Of a DNA stretch of 64,000 nucleotides, positions 27,247 through 34,882 are shown piece by piece. Both the position numbers and the translations under genes were made by a program. A model generated the notes under the pieces. The model did not search any database and was not told the DNA's origin. It worked only from the letters and a program-made list of their open reading frames with translations. Position 1 is the first letter of the stretch, and each line of letters begins with the position of its first letter. Origin of the DNA: Silvimonas iriomotensis (GTDB lineage: Bacteria; Pseudomonadota; Gammaproteobacteria; Burkholderiales; Chitinibacteraceae); NCBI RefSeq assembly GCF_014645535.1, contig NZ_BMLX01000001.1, forward strand, positions 923,169-987,168. Reading direction: 5' to 3'.

Positions 27247-27348
27247 TTTGTGGTGTTTCTTTTTTGTTGCGACGCGGCTTGCGGTGCGGCGGGCCGGCGC
27301 ATCCGTTGGTACGATCAACGCCCTCGCCTTTTTCGACCTGCCCGCACC

Positions 27349-28236
27349 GTGACGACGCACCGTTTTGCCCGTATCGCCCCCGCCTTGTTTGTCTTGCTCT
27401 GGAGTAGCGGCTTTGTGGGCGCGCGCTTTGGTATTCCATGGGCGCCACCCATGCATTTTCTGGTAGCCCGGTTTGCCCTTGTATTGGTGTTATTGAGTCT
27501 GGCTACGCCCTTTTTGCAGGTGCAATGGCCGCGCAGACACATGTTGCGGCACGTGATTGCCGCCGGGTTGCTGGTGCAGACCGGCTATTTTGCCGGCGTA
27601 TTCCAGGCCATGCACGCGGGTCTTTCCGCTGGCATGGTGGCGCTCATTGCCGGGCTGCAACCGGTGGTAGTCAGCGTGGTGGCCAGCGTTGTGCTTGATG
27701 AAAAACGTAACTGGCGGCAGTGGCTGGGTTTGTTGCTGGGTGTTGCCGGTGTATTGCTGGTGATTGAGCACAAGCTTGGTCAGGGCGTCATTACCTTGGC
27801 TGGCGTTGCGTTCTGCGCGCTGGCTTTGCTCAGTATCAGCCTGGGTACGGTCTACCAGAAACGGTTCTGCGCGGGCGTGGATGTCACGGCGACTTCCGTG
27901 GTGCATTCAGCCGTGTCATTGCTGGTGCTGACGCCCGCGGCGCTGCTGGAGCCAGGCGCCATTGTCTGGAATGGCGCCTTCATCTTTGCCCTGTTGTGGG
28001 TTTCTCTGGTGGTGTCGATCGGCGCCATTGGCATCTTGCTGTGGCTGTTGCGGCATGGCGAGGCAGGCCAGGTCTCCGGCTTGTTCTTTCTGGTGCCGCC
28101 CACCACGGCGGTCATTGCATGGCTGGCTTTTGGCGAATCGGTATCCGGCCTGATGTGGCTGGGCATGGCCGTAGCCATGCTGGGTGTCTGGCTGGGTTCG
28201 GCCCGTGCCCCGGGCCGAACGGCGCTGCCAGAATAA
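27349..28236 (+). CDS. EamA/DMT family transporter
   Basis: A 295-residue integral membrane protein with about ten membrane helices in two EamA halves (LLWSSGFVGARFGIPWAPP near the start, GLQPVVVSVVASVVLDEK in the first half, FFLVPPTTAVIAWLAFGE in the second). Members export amino acids, nucleotides or other metabolites. The frame opens further upstream, but family similarity begins at VTTHRFARIAP, so the GTG at 27349 is the likely start; it lies downstream of the adhE terminator. No clear ribosome binding site. The stop is only three bases from the converging FecR gene. Confidence 0.85.
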   Translation: MTTHRFARIAPALFVLLWSSGFVGARFGIPWAPPMHFLVARFALVLVLLSLATPFLQVQWPRRHMLRHVIAAGLLVQTGYFAGVFQAMHAGLSAGMVALIAGLQPVVVSVVASVVLDEKRNWRQWLGLLLGVAGVLLVIEHKLGQGVITLAGVAFCALALLSISLGTVYQKRFCAGVDVTATSVVHSAVSLLVLTPAALLEPGAIVWNGAFIFALLWVSLVVSIGAIGILLWLLRHGEAGQVSGLFFLVPPTTAVIAWLAFGESVSGLMWLGMAVAMLGVWLGSARAPGRTALPE

Positions 28237-28239
28237 AGA

Positions 28240-30210
28240 TCACTGCTGCTCTTTGTGTTGCGGCTCCTCTTTGGGCGGCGCGTGATGATGTTGTACGTCC
28301 GGATGGCGCTCGTCACCATGCGTCTGTTGCGGCTTGCCCTGCGCAGTGGGCCGATTGTCATGCATCACAGGTTGCGGGTTCATCGTCGCCTGCGGCGGGC
28401 GCGGCGCTTCGGCCTGCTGTCGTGGCTGTGATTGCTGGAGCTGCTGCGGCTGCGGCTGCGGGGCGCGATCTTGCTGACGCGGCTGCGGCTGTTCGCTCGG
28501 CCGCTGGAACGGATTGCCCCGCTCATGCGCTTGCAGTGCGGCAACCGGATGGTTCTGCGCTGCGTCCTGGTCGCGCGGGTTGCTGGGTGGGTGCGGCACA
28601 TTGTTGCCCGGCGCCACCGGACGCTGTTCTGGCGGTGTTGCATGTTGCGACTGCACCGGTGCTGGCTGCGGCGCAGGCTGGGCTTGCGGCGGCCGCGCTG
28701 GCGCGTTGTTTGCCGGATGATTATCACCACCCTTGACCAGATTGACCTGCGGTGCCGGCGCATTGGCATGGGCCACCAGCGCAGGCCCTGCTCCCGGTAC
28801 GGCGCCGTGCGTGGCGTAGCGGCTGGCCAGATCGTCATGTGCGGCAAAGGGTTGTGGTGGCGTCCGGGTGCTGATCACTGGCCGGTTGAAATGGGCATCA
28901 CGCACGGCGGCCGCTGGTTTTGCGTTGCCCACCATGCTCTGGGCAACCGGGGCCACGCCTGGGGCATTGTTGAATTGCGCATGGGCAAACTGCTGCGGCT
29001 GGAACGTGGCGACAGCAGCCTGCACGGGCCGCCCGTGCACAAAGTTGTTGGCCGCCATGCCGTTAATGGCATTGGGCGCCGCCTGGTTAACGTAAACCGT
29101 CTTGTTCACCGTGACGTTGTTGATCACCGTTGTCCGGTTGATATTGGTGACGTAGGTCGGGCTGCTGACATAGGCCGGGTGGTACGCCTCGCCCGGGCCC
29201 AGCGGCAGCCAGGCCACGCCGGGGCCGCCACCAATGGTGATGTGTACCGATGCGTTGACCCCGCCGGCAAAAGCCACCAGCGCCGGCGCGTACACCGGGC
29301 GCGGCGCCGGGCGACCCGGTACCCAGCACCAGCTACTGCCAATGTAGGCCCAGCGACCGTAATGGAAAGGCGCAAACCCCCAGGGTGCATCATCCACCCA
29401 GGTCCAGCCCCACGGCGCAATCCACACCCAATGGCCGAAGCGATACGGCGCCCATCCCACAATGGTTGTATGTGGCACCCATACCGGCCCGTAGTCGACC
29501 ACGGTTTGCCAGGTGCCGTTGTCGTCCAGGCTTTCATAGCCGGTCACATCGCGCGGCACGTAGCGGGCGCTGACCGACTGGTCTTCGTGGTGATCACGCC
29601 CTTGTGTCCATTGATCAAACGGATCGTAAGGCGGGTTGACGCTGGCGGCGAGTTCTTGCAGGTCGGTGCCGCCCCAGGAAATCTGGTCGCCATCATGCAG
29701 ATTGAAGCTGTTGCCGTTGCTGCCCAGCGCCGTGCCATTGCCCCGGCGCACCGTCACGCGCGTGCTGTTACCATCCGGATCAACATCCAGCCGGTATTCG
29801 CCGGGCGCATTGATGGTAAAGGCCAGATTGGGGGTGTCCACCTCAATGTGCTGACCGTTGTAAAGATTGCGTACCCGCAGCCCCAATGTGCCCTGAGTCA
29901 CCTTTAACTGGGTGTTGTTGTCATCCAGTGCCAGAAAAGACAGGCTGGTCTGATCGCCAAGACGCAAGGCGGTCGCACCAGTATGCAGCTCTGCCCGGCC
30001 GCCACGGTCTACCCATAGCTGGTCACCCGTGGTCATCGGGCGATTGATGGGCGCATAGGCCCAGTCATTACTCCCGGCGGGCGCAAAGGTTACGTTGCCA
30101 TCGGCATCATTGAGCCGGGCCACTTCGGAGGGTGGATCGTCTGCCAGCGCGTGGCCGGCAAACAGACTTGCCACCAGGGCAAGACTGCATAACAGATGTG
30201 ATCGGGTCAT
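28240..30210 (-). CDS. secreted FecR / DUF6600 protein with Pro/Gln/His-rich tail
   Basis: A 656-residue exported protein. A signal peptide (LLCSLALVASLFAGHALA) precedes a FecR-like beta domain (about 25-190: GDQLWVDRGGRAELHTGATALRLGDQTSLSF). The DUF6600 region follows (about 225-330), with Trp/Gly-rich blocks WVPHTTIVGWAPYRFGHWVW, WTWVDDAPWGFAPFHYGRW and SSWCWVPG. The last 250 residues are low-complexity, rich in Pro, Gln, His and Ala, and probably disordered. ATG 30210 has GAGGA upstream. The likely location is the periplasm or outer face; function unknown. No sigma factor or receptor gene is nearby, so it is not a FecIR system. Confidence 0.85.
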   Translation of the reverse strand: MTRSHLLCSLALVASLFAGHALADDPPSEVARLNDADGNVTFAPAGSNDWAYAPINRPMTTGDQLWVDRGGRAELHTGATALRLGDQTSLSFLALDDNNTQLKVTQGTLGLRVRNLYNGQHIEVDTPNLAFTINAPGEYRLDVDPDGNSTRVTVRRGNGTALGSNGNSFNLHDGDQISWGGTDLQELAASVNPPYDPFDQWTQGRDHHEDQSVSARYVPRDVTGYESLDDNGTWQTVVDYGPVWVPHTTIVGWAPYRFGHWVWIAPWGWTWVDDAPWGFAPFHYGRWAYIGSSWCWVPGRPAPRPVYAPALVAFAGGVNASVHITIGGGPGVAWLPLGPGEAYHPAYVSSPTYVTNINRTTVINNVTVNKTVYVNQAAPNAINGMAANNFVHGRPVQAAVATFQPQQFAHAQFNNAPGVAPVAQSMVGNAKPAAAVRDAHFNRPVISTRTPPQPFAAHDDLASRYATHGAVPGAGPALVAHANAPAPQVNLVKGGDNHPANNAPARPPQAQPAPQPAPVQSQHATPPEQRPVAPGNNVPHPPSNPRDQDAAQNHPVAALQAHERGNPFQRPSEQPQPRQQDRAPQPQPQQLQQSQPRQQAEAPRPPQATMNPQPVMHDNRPTAQGKPQQTHGDERHPDVQHHHAPPKEEPQHKEQQ

Positions 30211-30357
30211 GATGGCAGTCCTCTTCTCGCGGGCTTTATCTGTTTGATTAACGGCAAGAATGAGGGCTGCGTTGATGACAACACAGTAAGCGATGTCACA
30301 ATCATGCAACCAATTGTGAAAATGGCGACCTTTTGCCGGCCGCCGTCGCGCACCTGT

Positions 30358-31308
30358 TTACGCCGTATCCGGCGCGGGGCTGCCGAAATCCGGCATGCCG
30401 TTTTCCTGCCAGTGGATTGCCTGCAAACGCGTGTGGCGATTGGGGTCGTACAAGGGATCGCCCTCAATCTGGGTGTAATTGCGGGCGTGGTAAACCAGCA
30501 CGTCCTGGCCGTCAGGTGTTTGCGTAAAACTGTTATGCCCAGGCCCGAACTGGCGATTTTGCTTGTTGGTGCAAAACACAGGCAGCGCTGATTTGCGCCA
30601 GTTTTCTGGCTGCATCGGGTCTGCCTGCAGGGGTATCCACAGCAATCCGATGCAGTAGTTTTCGTCAGTGGCGCTGGCAGAGTAGCTGACAAACAGTCTG
30701 TCGCCATGGGTGATGACGGCCGGACCTTCATTCACAAGAAAGCCACGACACTCCCATTCCAGTTCTGGCTTGCTCAGCAGTACTGGTGCGCTTTTGAGGG
30801 TCCATGGATTGGCCATTTCAGCCAGATACAGATTGGAATTGCCGGCAATATCCGGCGCTTTCTGTGCCCACAGATACCAGCGCCTGTCCTGATGCAGAAA
30901 AGTGGTGCCGTCCAGCGCAAAGGTATCCAGTGGCGTTGTGATCTGCCCTTTTTCTACCCAGCAACCGGCAAGCGGGTCAGCATCAGCGCACTCCAGCACA
31001 AACATCCGGTGCTGGAACATGCCTGCCGCATCCAGCGCCTGCGTATGGCTGGCGGCAAAATAGATATACCACCTGCCATCCACATGGTGCAGTTCAGGCG
31101 CCCAGATCAGCTGGCTCATCGGCCCGCTGTGTGGTTTGCGCCAAACCACGACGGCTTGCGTCTCACGCAGGCCGTCCAGACTGGCAGCGCGGCGGATTTC
31201 CAGTCGATCATATTCGGGCACCGAGGCAATAAAGTAATAGTGATCCTGATGCCGCAAGATAAACGGATCAGCACGCTGTTCAATAAAGGGATTGGGCCAG
31301 GCATTCAT
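30358..31308 (-). CDS. glycoside hydrolase family 43 enzyme
   Basis: A 316-residue five-bladed propeller glycosidase. The GH43 catalytic set is visible: general base Asp14 (RADPF), pKa-modulating Asp133 (ALDGTTF) and general acid Glu194 (NEGPAV), with WAPEL at 69-73. There is no signal peptide, so it acts in the cytosol on imported oligosaccharides, probably removing L-arabinose or xylose. The ATG overlaps the stop of the transporter gene by one base (TGATG), a tight import-and-hydrolyse unit. Confidence 0.93.
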   Translation of the reverse strand: MNAWPNPFIEQRADPFILRHQDHYYFIASVPEYDRLEIRRAASLDGLRETQAVVVWRKPHSGPMSQLIWAPELHHVDGRWYIYFAASHTQALDAAGMFQHRMFVLECADADPLAGCWVEKGQITTPLDTFALDGTTFLHQDRRWYLWAQKAPDIAGNSNLYLAEMANPWTLKSAPVLLSKPELEWECRGFLVNEGPAVITHGDRLFVSYSASATDENYCIGLLWIPLQADPMQPENWRKSALPVFCTNKQNRQFGPGHNSFTQTPDGQDVLVYHARNYTQIEGDPLYDPNRHTRLQAIHWQENGMPDFGSPAPDTA

Positions 31309-32669
31309 CAGGCAGCCCTCCTGACCAGGCGCTGTTTCTCCAGGTCCACCTGAATTTGCCGCATGAGTTCACGATCTACCTTGAGTAAGCGCACCACGGC
31401 AGCAGTAAGCAGGTAACCCACGCCCGGGATAATGCTGAACAACAGGACAATGCCATCGATAGCGGACGCGCTTTGTGCTTTGGCGCCCGCATCGTAACCG
31501 TACCAGGACAACAAGAAACCCGCCGTTGCGCCAGCAATGGCCAGGCCCGCTTTCAGGAAAAACAGATTGCCGGCAAAGCTGATGCCGGTAATGCGTTTGC
31601 CGGTCTTCCACTCGCCATAATCATCAACGTCGGCCATAAGCGACCAATGCAATGGGGATGGAATCTGGTGCAGGATGTTCAGCAAGAAATACAGCGCCAC
31701 GATCAACCCGGTTGCGTGCGGGTCAAGAAAATAGAACGTGCAAGAGAACGCCCCCAGCACGATATTGGTCCAGAAAAACACCCGTAGCTTGCACCAGCGA
31801 TCAGTCAGCGTCTTGGCCAGCATGCTGCCCAGGATCATGCCCACTACCCCCAGGCTGATAAACAGTGTGGCAAACCGGGTGCTTTGCTGCATGACCCAGG
31901 TGACGTAATACATGGTCGCCGCCATCCGTATAAACCCGGGGCAGACATTGCATAGCGTCAACAGCAGAATGCGAACCCACTGGTCGTTTTTCCAGACATC
32001 CTTGAGATCCTTTTTGAGTTCATCACGCGTCTGCGTTGCAGGTTGTACCCGTTCACGCACGCTGGCAAAGCAGATGAGGAACATACACATGCCGGCAAAG
32101 GCAAGCACGCTCATTGCCATCTGGTAGCCACGGGCTTTGTCTTCGCCACCAAACCAGTCGGCCATGGGCAGCAAAGTCAGAGAGAGCAAGAGCGTTGCCA
32201 GGCCAACCAGCACAAACCGGTACGACTGGCAGGCGACGCGTTCTTGCGGGTCGTTGGTGATCACACTGCCCAAAGCGCAATACGGAATATTGATGGCGGT
32301 GTAGGCCAGCGAGAGCAAAAAATAAGTGACAAAGGCATAGACAACCTTGCTGTCGTAGCTCCACGCTGGTGTGGTGAACATCAAGATGCTGAAGATCGCA
32401 TAAGGAAGCGCCATCCACAGCAACCATGGGCGAAAGCGACCGTATTTGCTGCGTGTGCGGTCTGCCAGTGCGCCCATAATGGGGTCTGTCACCGCGTCGA
32501 TGACGCGTACCGAGAGCAGCAATACGCCGACCAGTGCCGGCGTCAGTCCAAAGATGTCTGTGTAAAAGTAGTTAACAAACAACATGATGGCGCCGAAAAT
32601 GATATTGCAGCCGGCGTCGCCCATGCCATAACCAATTTTTTCCCTGACCGAAAGTGTGTCGTTTGCCAT
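31308..32669 (-). CDS. GPH-family sugar:cation symporter (MFS)
   Basis: A 453-residue transporter with twelve predicted membrane helices, of the MelB/XynP/YicJ group: EKIGYGMGDAGCNIIFGA, VIDAVTDPIMGALADRTRSKYGRFRPWLLW and, in the second half, DVDDYGEWKTGKRITGISFAG, all GPH signatures. These carry pentosides, galactosides or glucuronides with H+ or Na+. Coupled to the GH43 gene, it probably imports arabino- or xylo-oligosaccharides. No LacI or AraC regulator gene is adjacent. Confidence 0.93.
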   Translation of the reverse strand: MANDTLSVREKIGYGMGDAGCNIIFGAIMLFVNYFYTDIFGLTPALVGVLLLSVRVIDAVTDPIMGALADRTRSKYGRFRPWLLWMALPYAIFSILMFTTPAWSYDSKVVYAFVTYFLLSLAYTAINIPYCALGSVITNDPQERVACQSYRFVLVGLATLLLSLTLLPMADWFGGEDKARGYQMAMSVLAFAGMCMFLICFASVRERVQPATQTRDELKKDLKDVWKNDQWVRILLLTLCNVCPGFIRMAATMYYVTWVMQQSTRFATLFISLGVVGMILGSMLAKTLTDRWCKLRVFFWTNIVLGAFSCTFYFLDPHATGLIVALYFLLNILHQIPSPLHWSLMADVDDYGEWKTGKRITGISFAGNLFFLKAGLAIAGATAGFLLSWYGYDAGAKAQSASAIDGIVLLFSIIPGVGYLLTAAVVRLLKVDRELMRQIQVDLEKQRLVRRAA

Positions 32670-32828
32670 CTGGCGTCCCCTCGCTTTGATTGCAGGGGAT
32701 TATTTGCCGTCCAGCGCCGCAGTGTCTTGCAGGAAAGGGTTGCTAATATGGACAAATCAGCCACCACCGCCAAAGTGTGAAGTAATTACGCACCAAAGTG
32801 GACTGCAGCTGCGGACGGCCCTGAATAC

Positions 32829-32863
32829 AAAAACGGCGACCATCAAGGGTCGCCGTTTTTTTT
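32829..32863 (-). terminator. Rho-independent terminator of the ABC-F gene
   Basis: A stem CGGCGACC / GGTCGCCG (32834-32841 with 32848-32855) flanked by A- and T-runs. It sits 34 bases after the leftward ABC-F gene and can act in both directions. Confidence 0.9.
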
Positions 32864-32896
32864 GCGTGCCAATCGCCCAGCCGTCCAATGCCGCGA

Positions 32897-34810
32897 TTAG
32901 TCCACGCCGATTTCTTCAAGCTGCGACGAGATATCCAGCCAGTTCATTTCCACTTCTTCCAGCTGCGCATCCACGTCTGCCTTGCGGCGGAGTGCGGTTT
33001 GCAGTTCGTCTTTATGGGCTGGGTCGTAGATGGTTTCTTCGGCCAGTTTTGCGGTCAGCGCCTCGTTTTCTGCCGTCAGCGCGCTCATCTGTTTTTCGAT
33101 TTTGGCCAGTTGCTGTTCCAGCGGTTTGCGCAAAACGGCAAGGCGCTGGCGTGCTTCGGCCTCAGCGCGTTTCTGGGCTTTGCGGTCCACCTTGATTTCG
33201 CCGTCGCCGCTGGCCTGAGCCTCGCTGGCGGCTTGCTGGCTGGCGCGTACTTCCTGGCTGTAGCGGGTGTAGTCGTCCAGGTCGCCGTCAAACGGGCGTA
33301 CGGTGCCGTTTTCGATTAACCAGAAGTCATCCACGGTGGCGCGCAGCAAGTGGCGATCGTGCGAGACCACAATGATGGCGCCTTCGAAGTCCTGCAACGC
33401 CTGCGTCAGCGCCTGACGCATTTCAATGTCCAGATGGTTGGTTGGCTCATCCAGCAGTAACAGATTGGGGCGTTGCCAGATCAGCAAGGCCAGGGCGAGC
33501 CGGGCCTTTTCGCCGCCGGAAAACGGCCCGACCGGGTCAGAAGCCATTCCGCCACGGAAATCAAAGCCACCCAGGAAATTGCGCAGCTCTTGCTCGCGGG
33601 TGTCCGGGTCCAGCTTTTGCATGTGCCAGAGCGGCGATTCATCCAGCCGCAGCGCGTCTACCTGGTGCTGGGCAAAGTAGCCAATTTTCAGGCCCTTGCC
33701 TTCAATGCGCTTGCCGTCCAGCAACTCCTGTTCTGCTGCCAGCGTTTTGATCAGCGTCGATTTGCCGGCGCCGTTCACACCCAGCAAGCCCAGGCGCGCG
33801 GTGTTTTGCAGGCTGAGGTTCAGGTTGCGCAAAATGGGCGAGGCCAGGGCATAGCCGGCGTTGCCGTTTTCCAGGCGTACCAGCGGGTTGGGGCTGGATT
33901 CGGGTTCGCGGAAGGTAAAGCTGAATGGCGAGTCCACATGCGCAGCGGCAATGCGCTCCATGCGTTCCAGCGCCTTGACGCGGCTTTGCGCCTGGCGGGC
34001 TTTGGAGGCCTTGGCCTTGAAGCGGTCGACGAACTTTTGCAGGTGCGCAATCTCGCGCTGTTGCTTGTCGAATGCCTGTTGTTGCTGGGCCAGTTTCTGC
34101 GCGCGCTGGTTTTCGAAATCTTCGTAATTGCCGGTGTACAGCGTCAATGCGCCATCGCCCACGTGCAAGATGGCGTTGATGGTCGAATCCAGAAAATCCC
34201 GATCGTGCGAGATGATCAGCAACATGCCCTGATAGCTGCGCAACCAGTTTTCCAGCCAGACCACGGTTTCCAGATCCAGGTGGTTGGTTGGTTCATCCAG
34301 CAGCAGAATGTCAGAGCGGCACATCAGCGCCTGCGCCAGGTTCAGCCGCATACGCCAGCCACCGGAGAAATCCGACACCGGCTTGCTCATTTCGTCTTGC
34401 GAGAAGCCCAGTCCCGACAGCAGCCGGGCGGCGCGCGCCTGCGCGGTGTAGCCGTCAACAGCATCAAGGCGTGCCAGCAACTCACCATGCTGCAGCCCGT
34501 CGCCTTCGTGTGCGGCCAGCTCGCGCTGGATGTCGCGCAGTTCGGTGTCGCCATCAAGCACGTAATCCAGTGCGCTGCAGGCCAGTGCTGGCGTTTCCTG
34601 GGCGACATGGCCAATGGTCAGACGCGGCGGCAGTTCCAGATCGCCGGAGTCCGGGTGCAACTCGCCCCGCAGCAGGCTGAAGAAGCTGGATTTGCCCGCG
34701 CCGTTGGCGCCAACGACGCCCACTTTGCTGCCGGGATAAAGAGTGAGTTCGGCGCGATCAAGCAGAACCTTGGTGCCGCGCCGCAAAGTCAGGGATTTGA
34801 GTCGGATCAT
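32897..34810 (-). CDS. yheS: ABC-F ATPase, YheS type
   Basis: A 637-residue soluble protein with two ABC domains and no membrane helix, the same length as E. coli YheS and alike throughout as I recall it. Walker A motifs are GANGAGKSS (34-42) and GVNGAGKST (about 345); signature and Walker B blocks are VSDFSGGWRMRLNLAQAL...LLLLDEPTNHLDLE and FSGGEKARLALALLIW...LLLLDEPTNHLDIE. The linker between domains (RFKAKASKARQAQSRVKALERME) is the P-site-tRNA-interacting region of ABC-F factors, and a C-terminal coiled coil spans about 540-630. It acts on the ribosome, rescuing stalled translation. Confidence 0.95.
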   Translation of the reverse strand: MIRLKSLTLRRGTKVLLDRAELTLYPGSKVGVVGANGAGKSSFFSLLRGELHPDSGDLELPPRLTIGHVAQETPALACSALDYVLDGDTELRDIQRELAAHEGDGLQHGELLARLDAVDGYTAQARAARLLSGLGFSQDEMSKPVSDFSGGWRMRLNLAQALMCRSDILLLDEPTNHLDLETVVWLENWLRSYQGMLLIISHDRDFLDSTINAILHVGDGALTLYTGNYEDFENQRAQKLAQQQQAFDKQQREIAHLQKFVDRFKAKASKARQAQSRVKALERMERIAAAHVDSPFSFTFREPESSPNPLVRLENGNAGYALASPILRNLNLSLQNTARLGLLGVNGAGKSTLIKTLAAEQELLDGKRIEGKGLKIGYFAQHQVDALRLDESPLWHMQKLDPDTREQELRNFLGGFDFRGGMASDPVGPFSGGEKARLALALLIWQRPNLLLLDEPTNHLDIEMRQALTQALQDFEGAIIVVSHDRHLLRATVDDFWLIENGTVRPFDGDLDDYTRYSQEVRASQQAASEAQASGDGEIKVDRKAQKRAEAEARQRLAVLRKPLEQQLAKIEKQMSALTAENEALTAKLAEETIYDPAHKDELQTALRRKADVDAQLEEVEMNWLDISSQLEEIGVD

Positions 34811-34838
34811 CGGCGCATTTTACCAGATGCCGCCCAAC

Positions 34839-34864
34839 AAAAAGCCCGGCATGGCCGGGCTTTT
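34839..34864. terminator. Rho-independent terminator
   Basis: A stem AAAGCCCGGC / GCCGGGCTTT with a three-base loop, 18 bases downstream of the leftward DUF1631 gene, with A/T tracts on both sides. Confidence 0.88.
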
Positions 34865-34882
34865 GCGAGAAGCAGTGCTGGT

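Noticed and set aside
24606-27302. An 898-codon leftward open frame opposite adhE
   Set aside because: Exact antisense of a highly conserved gene, His- and Arg-rich composition without domains.
28240-30210. A FecIR iron-signalling system
   Set aside because: No sigma factor or TonB receptor gene nearby; the domain arrangement is DUF6600-type.
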